In this document: positions 24,414-32,914 of the stretch, one piece after another
Position numbering within the stretch: position 1 is the first letter of the stretch
How the letters are laid out: every line of letters begins with the position of its first letter
Assembly (NCBI GenBank): GCA_947492525.1
Contig: CANLNQ010000008.1
Span: forward strand, 1-64,000
DNA length: 64,000 bases
Source: an uncultured Granulosicoccus sp.
Lineage (GTDB): Bacteria; Pseudomonadota; Gammaproteobacteria; Granulosicoccales; Granulosicoccaceae
Direction of reading: 5' to 3'
Program-made: the position numbers and the translations under genes
The notes under the pieces: model-generated
What the model was told of the DNA's origin: nothing
What the model saw: only the letters and a program-made list of their open reading frames with translations
Database searches by the model: none

Positions 24414-25541
24414 TCAGTTCAATCCGGAAACGTCGTGCCATTGGTCATTCCTGCGGATCAGATCGATGATCTGCTGGTACTGGCTGCCTTCCCTGAAAGT
24501 CGGATAGGGCTCGACCGTCTCACCCCGGATATCCTTGACGAATTCACTTGCCAGATAATGCCAGCACTGCTCCGTTTCACCGTCGACATCCGGCACGGCT
24601 GCGAGAATATCCGGCGGACGTGCCATTTCCTGCCAGGCCCCCTTGCCATCCCAGAGGTACAGCGCGCCACTACCGTAATGGCCCTTGAGATAGATGGCCC
24701 CCTGTTTGCCGTAGAAGACGATATGGTCTTCGTGAAAGCGCGGTAGCAGGCCGCCATGCTTGAAGAGTACGGAAACCGGATCCCGGGCGAACGGGCTTGC
24801 CATCCGCGCCATGACCGTATAGGACCATTCCACATTGCTCTCGCCCCATTGCAGTGTCGGGTCACTCAGGTCTTCGGGGATGAATTTCCGTCGTTCCATG
24901 AAGTTGTGAACACCCTCTACACGAGGCGCTTTCCCGAGGTCATCACGCACGTCACCGAGAATCGACAGGATCCTGTCACCGATGACCGAGCTCACTATCG
25001 ACAGGGTGTGGGTGAAATTGTTGTTCAGACGTCCCCCACCATCTTCCTTTCGATGTGACCAGCCGAACGGGATGTTTCGTTCCAGATTGAAATGAGAGAT
25101 GCACTCCACCTCAACCGGCTCCCCGATAGCGCCTTCGGCGACCAGCCGCCTGGCGTGCAGAACACCCGAGGTATAGCGAAAGCTGGCGGCATAGGCCGTC
25201 TTCACATCTTTGCGCTGTGCCAGTTCGTGCAGTTCGACAGCCGTCTCGCCATCTGTCGTCATCGGTTTGTCACAGAAGACATGACAACCGAATTCGATGG
25301 CCTGCTTGATCGCTTCGTAATGCGCCCCACCGGGTGTGGCAATGGACACGATATCGGGCTGGCAGGCTTCGAGCGCGGACTGCCAGTCGGTGCCATGGTA
25401 GGGAATATCCAGCTTCTTCGCGATCGTCCTGACGACGTGCGGTGTGCGTCCGACCATGCCGACAATCTCAGCACCTGCGCCGCGGAACGCATCCGCGTGG
25501 CCTTCTCCGGCGAAACCGGTTCCGAATATCAGGACTTTCAC
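24414..25541 (-). CDS. Gfo/Idh/MocA family oxidoreductase
   Basis: A 375-residue NAD(P)-dependent sugar or inositol dehydrogenase-like enzyme. The Rossmann motif is VLIFGTGFAGEGHADAFR (residues 3-20). VSIATPGGAHYEAIKQAIE and HVFCDKPMTTDGETA supply the catalytic EKP-type segment, here DKP with aspartate instead of the common glutamate. The C-terminal half is the usual beta-sheet domain. It is the first gene of a two-gene leftward unit with the ManD-type dehydratase, which suggests oxidation of a sugar before dehydration. Confidence 0.85.
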   Translation of the reverse strand: MKVLIFGTGFAGEGHADAFRGAGAEIVGMVGRTPHVVRTIAKKLDIPYHGTDWQSALEACQPDIVSIATPGGAHYEAIKQAIEFGCHVFCDKPMTTDGETAVELHELAQRKDVKTAYAASFRYTSGVLHARRLVAEGAIGEPVEVECISHFNLERNIPFGWSHRKEDGGGRLNNNFTHTLSIVSSVIGDRILSILGDVRDDLGKAPRVEGVHNFMERRKFIPEDLSDPTLQWGESNVEWSYTVMARMASPFARDPVSVLFKHGGLLPRFHEDHIVFYGKQGAIYLKGHYGSGALYLWDGKGAWQEMARPPDILAAVPDVDGETEQCWHYLASEFVKDIRGETVEPYPTFREGSQYQQIIDLIRRNDQWHDVSGLN

Positions 25542-25789
25542 GCTGAGTGCTGCCTCTGTGTTCGACTGACAAGGGCACTATAGAGTATTTCCGTGTCCAG
25601 CCGGTCTTGTGACACTGCAACGACAGGGCTTGAATGCGATGCGGGCGACCCGTCACGATCGCCCCATCATTATGCAGGCCATGATCTTCCGGCAAGCATT
25701 GCGGCAAGCATTGCGGCAAGAACTACGGCAAGAACTACGGCAAGAACTACGGCAAGATCGGCCGTCGAGGTCTCGATGCCGTCGTCACA
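25542..25789. other. Intergenic region between the Gfo/Idh gene start and the TerC gene end
   Basis: The region holds the promoter of the leftward Gfo/Idh-ManD pair and the 3' end of the leftward TerC gene. The only structure I see is the 12-base tandem repeat listed separately. No gene is supported. Confidence 0.5.
25690..25761. repeat. 12-bp tandem repeat, six units
   Basis: Six units begin with cggcaag: two end in cattg, three in aacta, and the last in atcgg. The variant blocks show successive local duplications. It lies between two same-strand genes and outside either coding frame. Confidence 0.9.
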
Positions 25790-26518
25790 TCATTTCAGCT
25801 TCAGCACGCGAGTCTGCTGCTTTCTCATCCGGATATTGATCATCTCCACAGCTACCGAGAAGGCCATGGCAAAGTAGATATATCCCTTGGGTACATGCAC
25901 ATCGAAACCTTCGACGATCAGCGTCATGCCGACCATGATCAGAAAGGACAGTGCCAGTATCTTGATGGTGGGATTGGCGTCAACAAAATCACTGATGGAC
26001 TTGGATGCCAGCAGCATGACACCCACGGCAATGATGATCGCCGCCATCATGATGGGAAGCTCATCCACCAGACCGACTGCGGTGATCACCGAATCCAGCG
26101 AGAAGACGATATCGAGTATGGCGATCTGAATGAGAATGCTGAAGAAGGCCGCAGACGCGCCGGACTTGCCGGACTCTTCCTCGATCTCGAAGCTGGCATG
26201 GATCTCGTGGGTCGACTTGGCAAGCAGAAACAGACCGCCACCGATAAGGATCACATCCCGGCCCGAGATCTCCTGATCGAAGACAGTGAACCAAGGTTCA
26301 ACCAGCCCCATCACCCAGGTGATCGACAACAGCAAGGCGAGGCGTGCAAACATCGCCAGTCCGATACCCAGTCTGCGCGCCCGATCTCTCTGTTCTGGCG
26401 GCAGGCGACCGACGAGAATCGAAATGAAGATGATGTTGTCGATGCCGAGCACGATTTCCAGCGCAGTCAGGGTGCCCAGTGCAATCCAGGCTTCAGGGCT
26501 TGTCAACAGGTCGAGCAT
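25790..26518 (-). CDS. TerC family integral membrane protein
   Basis: A 242-residue polytopic protein of the TerC/Alx family. It opens MLDLLTSPEAWIALGTLTAL and has the conserved ALEIVLGIDNIIFISIL and ILDIVFSLDSVITAVG acidic-helix motifs that form a metal path. It ends VPKGYIYFAMAFSVAVEMIN. Relatives move Mn2+ or take part in tellurite resistance. No manganese riboswitch is visible in the short leader (26519-26591). The next gene on the same strand begins 73 bases upstream. Confidence 0.9.
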   Translation of the reverse strand: MLDLLTSPEAWIALGTLTALEIVLGIDNIIFISILVGRLPPEQRDRARRLGIGLAMFARLALLLSITWVMGLVEPWFTVFDQEISGRDVILIGGGLFLLAKSTHEIHASFEIEEESGKSGASAAFFSILIQIAILDIVFSLDSVITAVGLVDELPIMMAAIIIAVGVMLLASKSISDFVDANPTIKILALSFLIMVGMTLIVEGFDVHVPKGYIYFAMAFSVAVEMINIRMRKQQTRVLKLK

Positions 26519-26591
26519 CGAGGTGCTTCCGAGAGAGGGGTATGGGGAAGATCAGTTGGGTTTTAGATCATCGAGATCAAGTATGCAACAG

Positions 26592-27089
26592 TTACCATTC
26601 GATGATGGTATGGAAACCCAGATCCGGCAGATGACCGGTCACGTTCGCCTTGGCGATCTCCCAGCCGAATTTCACGGCGCTGTCCGTTGATGCCCACAGG
26701 CCCGCACCGGTCGGCTTGAATGCCAGCATGGTCAAATCCGGATCTTCCTGCCCGGCCGGATACCATGCCGCCACAACCGGTGACCAGAACTGTTCGATGA
26801 TGGCCGGGTCGTGCTCGGTGCTCAGAACACCATCCACACTGGCATGAAAGTCTCGTTCTCTGGATACCAGGCACAGTTTGGCTACGGGGGAATTCAGCGC
26901 GGCGGCCGCCAGGTCGGTCTTCTTGCTGGTGTAGAACCACACCGTCTTGCGAAGGGGGTCGGCCTGGGGTGCCATGGGTTGCAGATGCGATCCACCACCT
27001 TCGGCCCCTAGAAGTACATCACGCGCGTCTGCCAGTTGGTCCCACAGCGCCTGCTCAGCATTGATTTTCAGATCCTTTACGTCGGACAT
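26592..27089 (-). CDS. Pyridoxamine 5'-phosphate oxidase-like general stress protein
   Basis: A 165-residue split-barrel flavoprotein-like protein of the general stress protein 26 type. Features: AEGGGSHLQPMAPQ near the N-terminus, VWFYTSKKTDLAAAALNSP, LCLVSRERDFHASVDGVL and the C-terminal LWASTDSAVKFGWEIAKANV. Members bind FMN or F420-like cofactors; the reaction is unknown. The start at 27089 (second of two ATGs) has AGAGG six bases upstream; the longer frame to 27197 has an atypical N-terminus. It probably shares a transcript with the TerC gene. Confidence 0.78.
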   Translation of the reverse strand: MSDVKDLKINAEQALWDQLADARDVLLGAEGGGSHLQPMAPQADPLRKTVWFYTSKKTDLAAAALNSPVAKLCLVSRERDFHASVDGVLSTEHDPAIIEQFWSPVVAAWYPAGQEDPDLTMLAFKPTGAGLWASTDSAVKFGWEIAKANVTGHLPDLGFHTIIEW

Positions 27090-27321
27090 CATCCACCTCT
27101 TGTTTGATTGGCAATACGGCCTTGCGGCCCGTTGTCTTGAACACAAGCCCGTGAATAGCGGTACGGCTTGTATTGCAAACGACGATACCGCTTGCATGGC
27201 GAACAGATACCCCCGTGTAAATACGATAGGGAAAACGCCTCGTCACCCGGGTATCATCGAGTGTCCGTTCCCTGAATCGGCATGTGGAATTGCGCGTGCA
27301 TCAGCCTTGAGGTGAAGAGCC

Positions 27322-27924
27322 ATGATTGTCAGTCTGTCACGCAAGCTGTTCGCCGCTTGTCTCGTCAGTATCCATGTCATGGTCCTGGGTGGCGCCAACA
27401 CCGTCGTTGCCGACGATACGCAGCGAGTCGGCGCCTGGCAGGCCGTGAAAGCAGGCGAAGCTGTGGTGTTGATGCGTCATGCGCTGGCTCCCGGGGTGGG
27501 TGATCCACCGGGTTTCGAGGCGGGGAACTGCGAGACACAGCGAAATCTGTCCGACAAGGGCAGAGCACAGGCCAGGGCAATAGGTGATGTGCTTCGAGCA
27601 AACGGCATTGACGAGGCGCAGGTATTGTCCAGTGAATGGTGCCGTTGCCTGGATACGGCTGAATTACTGGGTCTGGGACAGCCAACTCCGGCCGAGATGC
27701 TCAATTCGTTTTTCGCGGACAGGCACAATGAGCCACGACAGACAACGGCCTTGAGGAAAGCACTGGAACACTGGGTCGCTGACAAGTCGGAGACTGTCGT
27801 CCTCGTTACCCATCAGGTCAATATCACTGCGCTGACAGGACAGTTTGTCGGTTCCGGCGACATGCTGATTGTCACGATGACCGATGACCAACCCGAGGTA
27901 TTGGCCAGCATCCGTACCGATTGA
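27322..27924 (+). CDS. Exported histidine phosphatase superfamily protein
   Basis: A 200-residue protein with a signal peptide (about residues 1-30, ending NTVVADD). The mature part is a phosphoglycerate-mutase-like fold: VVLMRHALAPG carries the RHG-type catalytic His (RHA here), RNLSDKGRAQARAIGDVLR follows, SSEWCRCLDTAELLGLG is the second Arg segment and VVLVTHQVNITALTG holds the second catalytic His. A periplasmic phosphatase of unknown substrate. The gene stands alone, divergent from the stress-protein gene across 232 bases that contain no other feature I can support. Confidence 0.82.
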   Translation: MIVSLSRKLFAACLVSIHVMVLGGANTVVADDTQRVGAWQAVKAGEAVVLMRHALAPGVGDPPGFEAGNCETQRNLSDKGRAQARAIGDVLRANGIDEAQVLSSEWCRCLDTAELLGLGQPTPAEMLNSFFADRHNEPRQTTALRKALEHWVADKSETVVLVTHQVNITALTGQFVGSGDMLIVTMTDDQPEVLASIRTD

Positions 27925-28137
27925 ATTCCTGGTTGTTCGGGGTCGCTTCCGCGGGATCGCCTGTCTTTGTCGAAAGGCGTGATTCGCCTGGGGCGTCTGC
28001 CGGTGAGCCACTCGCAGCGTATGACTGCCAGAGTCATGCGGTACGAGTTCCATCATGTTTTACAAAGCAAAGGGGGGGCGGAGCGAAGGATTGTTTTACA
28101 GTGCCGGGGTTGACCACTGTTCGGAGAATCTATCGTG
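27925..28137. other. Intergenic region before the metallopeptidase gene
   Basis: It contains the hairpin ATGACT-GCCAG-AGTCAT (28021-28037), possibly a weak terminator for the phosphatase gene. It also has two copies of tgttttaca about 37 bases apart, the second 35-45 bases before the next start. A regulatory meaning is possible but unsupported. Confidence 0.35.
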
Positions 28138-28857
28138 ATGGGCTTTGACATGAGTTACCTGTTTCTGGTCATGCTGCCGGGGATGGTCCTGTCCGGACTG
28201 GCGTCCATGATGCTGAAACGCACCTTTGCCAAGTACGAAAATGTGGGTACTCGAAAGAACATGACCGGGGCCGAAGCGGCGCAAGCCATGCTTGAGCGGC
28301 AGGGTGTCACCGATTGCAGGATAGAAGCGGTCAGCGGCCGACTCAGCGATCATTACGATCCGCGAGTGAAAACCCTCAGGTTGTCCGAACCTGTCTACAA
28401 CGCGCGATCGATATCGGCCATTGGTGTGGCTTGCCACGAGGCCGGTCACGCCTTGCAACATGCTCAGGGCTATCGCTGGTTGAAGATGCGGTCGACGCTG
28501 GTGCCGGTAACGAGCATTTCCAGCAAGATGTCCATGCCTGTCATCATGATCGGCGGTCTGTTGATGACGCTGGTGCCTGTGCTCGGTATGCCCGTTCTGT
28601 TGTTTGGCTGTGCCTTGTTTGCCGCCGCGGTCGTGTTCTCCATCGTTACGCTGCCTGTGGAATGGGATGCCAGTGCCCGGGCAAAGACCGCCATGGTTGA
28701 AGCGGATATCGTGACTCACGAGGAGATGCAAGGTGCGGGCAGTGTGCTCAATGCCGCTTTCCTGACCTATCTTGCCGCCGCCATTGCATCGATCATGACC
28801 TTGATCTACTACTTGCATCGAACTGGCGTACTGAGAATGTTGTTGAGTCGTCGGTAG
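28138..28857 (+). CDS. Zinc-dependent neutral metallopeptidase (YugP family)
   Basis: A 239-residue membrane protein. An N-terminal hydrophobic helix (YLFLVMLPGMVLSGL) is followed by NMTGAEAAQAMLERQGVTDC and the zinc motif GVACHEAGHALQHAQGYRW (HExxH) near residue 100, then hydrophobic helices (MSMPVIMIGGLLMTLVPVLG). The family has unknown substrates and is likely to act at the inner membrane. GGAGA at 28123-28127 serves either GTG 28135 or ATG 28138; ATG is preferred. Its last seven codons and stop lie in the first copy of a 39-base tandem duplication. Confidence 0.85.
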   Translation: MGFDMSYLFLVMLPGMVLSGLASMMLKRTFAKYENVGTRKNMTGAEAAQAMLERQGVTDCRIEAVSGRLSDHYDPRVKTLRLSEPVYNARSISAIGVACHEAGHALQHAQGYRWLKMRSTLVPVTSISSKMSMPVIMIGGLLMTLVPVLGMPVLLFGCALFAAAVVFSIVTLPVEWDASARAKTAMVEADIVTHEEMQGAGSVLNAAFLTYLAAAIASIMTLIYYLHRTGVLRMLLSRR

Positions 28858-28912
28858 GGACTGGCACATCGGCGAATGTTGTTGAGTCGTCGATAGGCAC
28901 TGGCATATCGGC
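28835..28912. repeat. 39-bp tandem duplication spanning a stop codon
   Basis: Copies 28835-28873 and 28874-28912 differ at three or so positions. The first includes the last codons and TAG of the metallopeptidase gene. The second repeats this text in frame directly after it, without function in the present reading. Confidence 0.85.
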
Positions 28913-29052
28913 GAGAGAGCACTGGAAGGGGGATACCCTTACTTGTAGCAGGGAAATATTCGTGAAGTTCAGGCGAGGCATCTTGTACAAATGCCGTGCT
29001 GGTGCCAGTACGGATGCGCCATACTTTGTGCCATCGCTCGAGGAGATTTCCC

Positions 29053-29814
29053 ATGCTCAGATTCATGACCCTGGTTGCCGTGCTGTCGGCAGCCTTACCT
29101 TTCGTCAGCCATGCTCAGGCAGCGGAACAGATCCGCGTCGGTATGTCGGGTGGCTATTTTCCCTTTACCTTCGTGCGTCAGGACAAGTTGCAGGGTTTCG
29201 AGGTGGATGTGATGAACGCCGTCGGTGAGCAGGCCGGACTGGATGTCACCTTCGAAACGATGTCTTTCTCCGGCTTGATCGGTGCACTGGAATCGGGCCG
29301 CATCGACACGATAGCCAACCAGATCACCATCACTCCGGAAAGGGAGTCGAAGTTTGCCTTCACTCAGCCTTATGTCTTCGATGGCGCGCAGGTGGTGGTG
29401 AAAGCGGGCCAGGAGGAGACAATAAAGGGGCCCGAGGATTTGAAAGGCCGGACGGTGGCCGTGAATCTGGGTTCCAACTTCGAGCAGTTGCTGAACGAAC
29501 TGCCGTATGCCGACGAGATCGATATCAAGACCTACGAGAGCAACATCGCGCTGGACACGTCTCTGGGCCGGGTTGATGCCTTTGTCATGGACAGGGTCTC
29601 ATCGGTTCAGCTGATTGCAGAAAGCCCTCTGCCGCTGGCTCTGGCTGGAAAACCTTTCGATCAGATTCGCAATGCGCTACCGTTTCGCAACGATGAAGAC
29701 GGCCGCGCCTTGCGTGACGCTGTGGATAAGGCCTTGAATGTGCTGCGTGAGAACGGCACCTTGCTGGACATCTCGACCAAGTGGTTCGGAAGCGATATCA
29801 CTGTGGCGGAGTAG
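29053..29814 (+). CDS. Amino-acid ABC transporter substrate-binding protein, cystine type
   Basis: A 253-residue periplasmic binding protein with a signal peptide (MLRFMTLVAVLSAALPFVSH then AQA). The mature chain follows the E. coli cystine-binding protein FliY/TcyJ closely: GGYFPFTFVRQDKLQGFEVD, ANQITITPERESKFAFTQPY, GSNFEQLL, and the ending STKWFGSDIT. Cystine or a related amino acid is therefore the likely ligand. ATG at 29053 has AGGAG seven bases upstream, while the longer frame to 28996 lacks a signal peptide. First gene of a three-gene transporter operon. Confidence 0.88.
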   Translation: MLRFMTLVAVLSAALPFVSHAQAAEQIRVGMSGGYFPFTFVRQDKLQGFEVDVMNAVGEQAGLDVTFETMSFSGLIGALESGRIDTIANQITITPERESKFAFTQPYVFDGAQVVVKAGQEETIKGPEDLKGRTVAVNLGSNFEQLLNELPYADEIDIKTYESNIALDTSLGRVDAFVMDRVSSVQLIAESPLPLALAGKPFDQIRNALPFRNDEDGRALRDAVDKALNVLRENGTLLDISTKWFGSDITVAE

Positions 29815-29820
29815 CCCTGA

Positions 29821-30495
29821 ATGCAGGCTCTTGATATCGACTACATGCTCGGACTCGTGCCGGTGTTGCTGGGGTATATACCACTGACACTCGGCATGGC
29901 GACTGCGGCCATGGTACTGGCGCTGATTCTGGGCTCGCTGCTGGCGGTCGAGCGTGTGGTCAAGGTGCCAGTGCTCGATACGCTCGTCATGCTCTTCATC
30001 AGTTTCTTTCGCGGTACGCCATTGCTGGTCCAGCTGTTTCTGTTCTACTACGGACTGCCGCAGGTACTGTCTTTTCTGACACAGATCAACGGTGTCACGG
30101 CAGCGGTGATGGGGCTCACCTTGCATTTTGCCGCCTATATGGCAGAGAGTATTCGAGCGGCGATCATCGGCGTCGATCGTAGCCAGTGGGAGGCGGCCCA
30201 ATCGGTCGGAATGACACAGACGCAAATGATGCGTCGTATCATCCTGCCGCAGGCCGCTCGAGTTGCTGCACCGACCCTGGTCAACTATTTCATCGACATG
30301 ATCAAGAGCACGTCACTGGCATTCACGCTGGGGGTGACCGAGATGATGGGCGCGACGCAGAAGGAAGCCGCGGGAAGTTTTCTGTACTTTGAAGCGTTTC
30401 TTGTCGTGGCCATTCTCTACTGGATCATCGTGGAAGCACTTTCACAAGTGCAGAAGCTGCTTGAAACCCGGCTCAACAAGGCATTTGCGCGATGA
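29821..30495 (+). CDS. Amino-acid ABC transporter permease
   Basis: A 224-residue inner-membrane subunit of the His/Glu/Gln/cystine family. It has about five transmembrane helices, the FFRGTPLLVQLFLFYYGLP segment, and the cytoplasmic EAA loop DRSQWEAAQSVGMTQTQMMR (followed by RIILPQA) that contacts the ATPase. A single permease gene suggests a homodimeric channel. It starts six bases after the binding-protein gene and overlaps the ATPase gene by four bases. Confidence 0.92.
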   Translation: MQALDIDYMLGLVPVLLGYIPLTLGMATAAMVLALILGSLLAVERVVKVPVLDTLVMLFISFFRGTPLLVQLFLFYYGLPQVLSFLTQINGVTAAVMGLTLHFAAYMAESIRAAIIGVDRSQWEAAQSVGMTQTQMMRRIILPQAARVAAPTLVNYFIDMIKSTSLAFTLGVTEMMGATQKEAAGSFLYFEAFLVVAILYWIIVEALSQVQKLLETRLNKAFAR

Positions 30496-31223
30496 TTGAC
30501 GTTCAGGGACTCAGCAAGCGTTTCGGTGATACCGCGGTACTCAACGGAATCGACCTCACCATCAATGATGGCGAACGTATCGTGGTCATCGGACCCTCGG
30601 GAACCGGCAAGTCCACCTTGCTGCGTTGCCTGAACTTTCTGGATATGCCGGAGAGCGGTCGTCTGCGTATCGGTGATCTTGAACTGGACGTGGCCAAGGC
30701 TGGCAAGGCCGACATCCTTGCCGTGCGTCGACGCACGGCGTTCGTGTTCCAGAACTATGCCTTGTTCGCCAACAAGACCGCGCGCGAGAATATCACCGAG
30801 GCGCTGATCGTCGTGCAGAAGCGTTCTCGCATCGATGCCGAGGCGCGAGCGGATGAAATACTGCGTGAAACCGGACTGGCCGACAAGGCTGACGTCTACC
30901 CGGCAGCGCTGTCGGGTGGGCAGCAGCAACGCGTCGGCATTGGTCGCGCCATGGCACTCGATACCGAGCTGATGCTGTTTGATGAACCCACTTCAGCGCT
31001 TGATCCGGAGTGGGTTGGGGAGGTGCTCGATCTCATGCGTCGGGTAGCCGAACGTCGGCAGACCATGCTGATCGTGACCCACGAGATGCAATTTGCGCGG
31101 GAGATTGCTGATCGCGTGATCTTCATGGAAGGGGGTCGAATCGTGGAACAAGGCTCGCCACAACAGTTGTTCGACCACCCTCAGGATCCCCGAACGCGAG
31201 AATTCCTGAAACGCGTGGGCTGA
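30492..31223 (+). CDS. Amino-acid ABC transporter ATP-binding protein
   Basis: A 243-residue ATPase of the GlnQ/TcyN type. Walker A is GPSGTGKSTLLRCLN (about 33-47), the Q-loop VFQNYALFANKT, the signature LSGGQQQRVGIGRAMA (about 137-152), Walker B LMLFDEPTSALDPE and the H-loop IVTHEM. It ends the cystine-type operon; a small inverted repeat (CGATTC-CT-GAATCG, 31229-31242) follows. Confidence 0.93.
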   Translation: MIDVQGLSKRFGDTAVLNGIDLTINDGERIVVIGPSGTGKSTLLRCLNFLDMPESGRLRIGDLELDVAKAGKADILAVRRRTAFVFQNYALFANKTARENITEALIVVQKRSRIDAEARADEILRETGLADKADVYPAALSGGQQQRVGIGRAMALDTELMLFDEPTSALDPEWVGEVLDLMRRVAERRQTMLIVTHEMQFAREIADRVIFMEGGRIVEQGSPQQLFDHPQDPRTREFLKRVG

Positions 31224-31306
31224 TCTTTCGATTCCTGAATCGGCCTTTCACCGGTTTACAATGGTTGTCAGAACGTGACCATTTGTCGAGCATCGGGAGA
31301 GGCATC

Positions 31307-32212
31307 ATGACAATGACGTGGATGGACAAGGTTGACGAGCGCAGCGCAAGCGCGCTTGCATCCGGTGATCTGCAGCCCGTGCAGGTGGACGAATGTTCCA
31401 TTGCAGATGCTGGCCTGGATTTCATCGTGCGTTGGGTGTCTTCCCTTGCGGCCAAGGATGCAGTCAGTAGCAAGGCGGGGGGCAAAGAGGACCCCAAGGA
31501 GGAGGTCGCGATTCCGGGCGGTCCGCGAGACCCCGATTTCAATCCGTTTCTCAATCCGGATCCGGAGTTGAAGGTAGGGCCACTGGGGGATGAGCATGTC
31601 GTGATCCTCAACAAGTTTCCCTTGTGTGATCGGCATCTGGTGCTGGCCAGGCGCAGTTTCGAAGAACAGTTGCTGCCGCTGACGCGCAGCGATTTCTCAG
31701 CGCTTGCCGTCATCATGGCAGAGGCGGGCGGCACTGGACTGTACAACGGCGGTACCGCTGCAGGCGCCAGTCAGCGTCACAAGCACCTGCAGTGGATTCC
31801 GTCCACCAGAGGCAATGCCGCTCTGGCGATCTACGCTGCCGGATTGCCGTCCGATCTACCGCTGCAGGCCGTGGCAACGCACCCCGCTCTGACGATGAGG
31901 CATTGTTTCGTTCGCGTGGAGTGTGGTCGGGGTGTCGCTGTCGATGTGGCCGCAAACAGTCTGTTCGAGGCTTTCGAGCGAGCCTGTGGGCAGCTGGGAC
32001 TGATTGCGGGCGAAGATGGCCTGTTGCCGCCGTTCAATCTGCTGGCGAACGAAGGCTGGCTGCTGCTGGTGCCGCGCAGTCGGGAATGCTTCGACGAGAT
32101 TTCGATCAGTGCTGTCGGCTTCGGCGGCACACTCTATACCCGGACGACCGAGCAGATGGAGACGGTACGCAGGGTGGGTCCCTTGCGTGCGCTGGCTGCG
32201 GTTGCTTGCTGA
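31307..32212 (+). CDS. ATP adenylyltransferase (Ap4A phosphorylase) family protein
   Basis: A 301-residue HIT-superfamily protein of the Ap4A phosphorylase type, which cleaves Ap4A with phosphate to ATP and ADP. The catalytic motif HKHLQ (H158, H160, Q162) sits in GASQRHKHLQWIPS. HVVILNKFPLCDRHLVLARR and LYNGGTAAGASQ are also family segments, and FNLLANEGWLLLVPRSRE closes the domain. ATG at 31307 is chosen for its GGGAGAGG site; a TTG at 31265 extends the frame. A second Ap4A-degrading enzyme, ApaH, is encoded 2.8 kb away. Confidence 0.85.
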   Translation: MTMTWMDKVDERSASALASGDLQPVQVDECSIADAGLDFIVRWVSSLAAKDAVSSKAGGKEDPKEEVAIPGGPRDPDFNPFLNPDPELKVGPLGDEHVVILNKFPLCDRHLVLARRSFEEQLLPLTRSDFSALAVIMAEAGGTGLYNGGTAAGASQRHKHLQWIPSTRGNAALAIYAAGLPSDLPLQAVATHPALTMRHCFVRVECGRGVAVDVAANSLFEAFERACGQLGLIAGEDGLLPPFNLLANEGWLLLVPRSRECFDEISISAVGFGGTLYTRTTEQMETVRRVGPLRALAAVAC

Positions 32213-32292
32213 ATCGACAATGGCGGGCCATTTGTGTCGAACCAGACACGTTCTGACACAAGACTGACGTCCTACCGTGGTAATGGCTGACG

Positions 32293-32298
32293 TATAAT
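32293..32298 (+). promoter_or_regulatory. -10-like TATAAT upstream of folA
   Basis: A perfect TATAAT about 90 bases before the folA start in the 177-base gap after the Ap4A phosphorylase gene. The -35 position reads tcctac, a poor match, so the assignment is weak. Confidence 0.3.
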
Positions 32299-32389
32299 TT
32301 CCGGCTAGCGCCGTCGATGCCGATGCGCGCAGCCAGATCGCAAGGGCTGGTACGGACAGCAGCACATTATCGATAGAGGAGCCTACCCG

Positions 32390-32914
32390 GTGACAGCCAA
32401 GCAACCTGTGGTCTGCATGATGATGGCCATGGATCGCAATCGCTTGATCGGCGACAAGGGGCAGATGCCGTGGCATATACCCGGAGAACTGGCCTATTTC
32501 AAGGCCGTGACGACAGGCAAGCCGGTCATCATGGGGCGAAAGACCTTCGACTCCATCGGCAAGCCATTGCCCGGACGCACGAATATCGTGGTCACACGCA
32601 ATACCGACTGGTCCGCTGACGGTGTTGTTCGCGTTCACAGTCTGGAACAGGCACTGATCGAGGCCGGCAAGGTCAGGCAGGATGCCGATGAGCCCGAGCT
32701 GATGATCATTGGGGGGGCGGCGATCTGTGAAGAGGCCATGCCGCTGACACATCGGTTCTATCTGACCACGGTCGATCACGCCTTCGAAGGTGATACCTGG
32801 CTGGAAAGTTTTCACTGGGATGACTGGCAAGTCGTCTCGAAGAATGTCAGGGATCCGGAGACCACCGGTGGCTTGCCGGTGACCTACTGGGTACTCGAGA
32901 AGGATCGTTCATGA
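32390..32914 (+). CDS. folA: Dihydrofolate reductase
   Basis: Reduces dihydrofolate to tetrahydrofolate with NADPH, completing the thymidylate cycle with thyA. The 174 residues contain MAMDRNRLIGDKGQMPWHIP (with the Met20-loop region and the catalytic acidic residue, here Glu in GELAYFKAVT), VIMGRKTFDSIGKPLPGR, and MIIGGAAICEEAMP. The start is GTG at 32390 with GAGGAG 9 bases upstream. The stop overlaps the ATG of the acyltransferase gene (ATGA). Confidence 0.95.
   Translation: MTAKQPVVCMMMAMDRNRLIGDKGQMPWHIPGELAYFKAVTTGKPVIMGRKTFDSIGKPLPGRTNIVVTRNTDWSADGVVRVHSLEQALIEAGKVRQDADEPELMIIGGAAICEEAMPLTHRFYLTTVDHAFEGDTWLESFHWDDWQVVSKNVRDPETTGGLPVTYWVLEKDRS

Noticed and set aside
25690-25761. Repeat array as a CRISPR
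   Set aside because: Units are 12 bases and contiguous, with no spacers and no cas genes in the window. The same applies to the arrays at 1-79 and 58681-58864.
26519-26591. Manganese (yybP-ykoY) riboswitch before the TerC gene
   Set aside because: The leader is only about 70 bases and shows none of the paired-loop structure expected.
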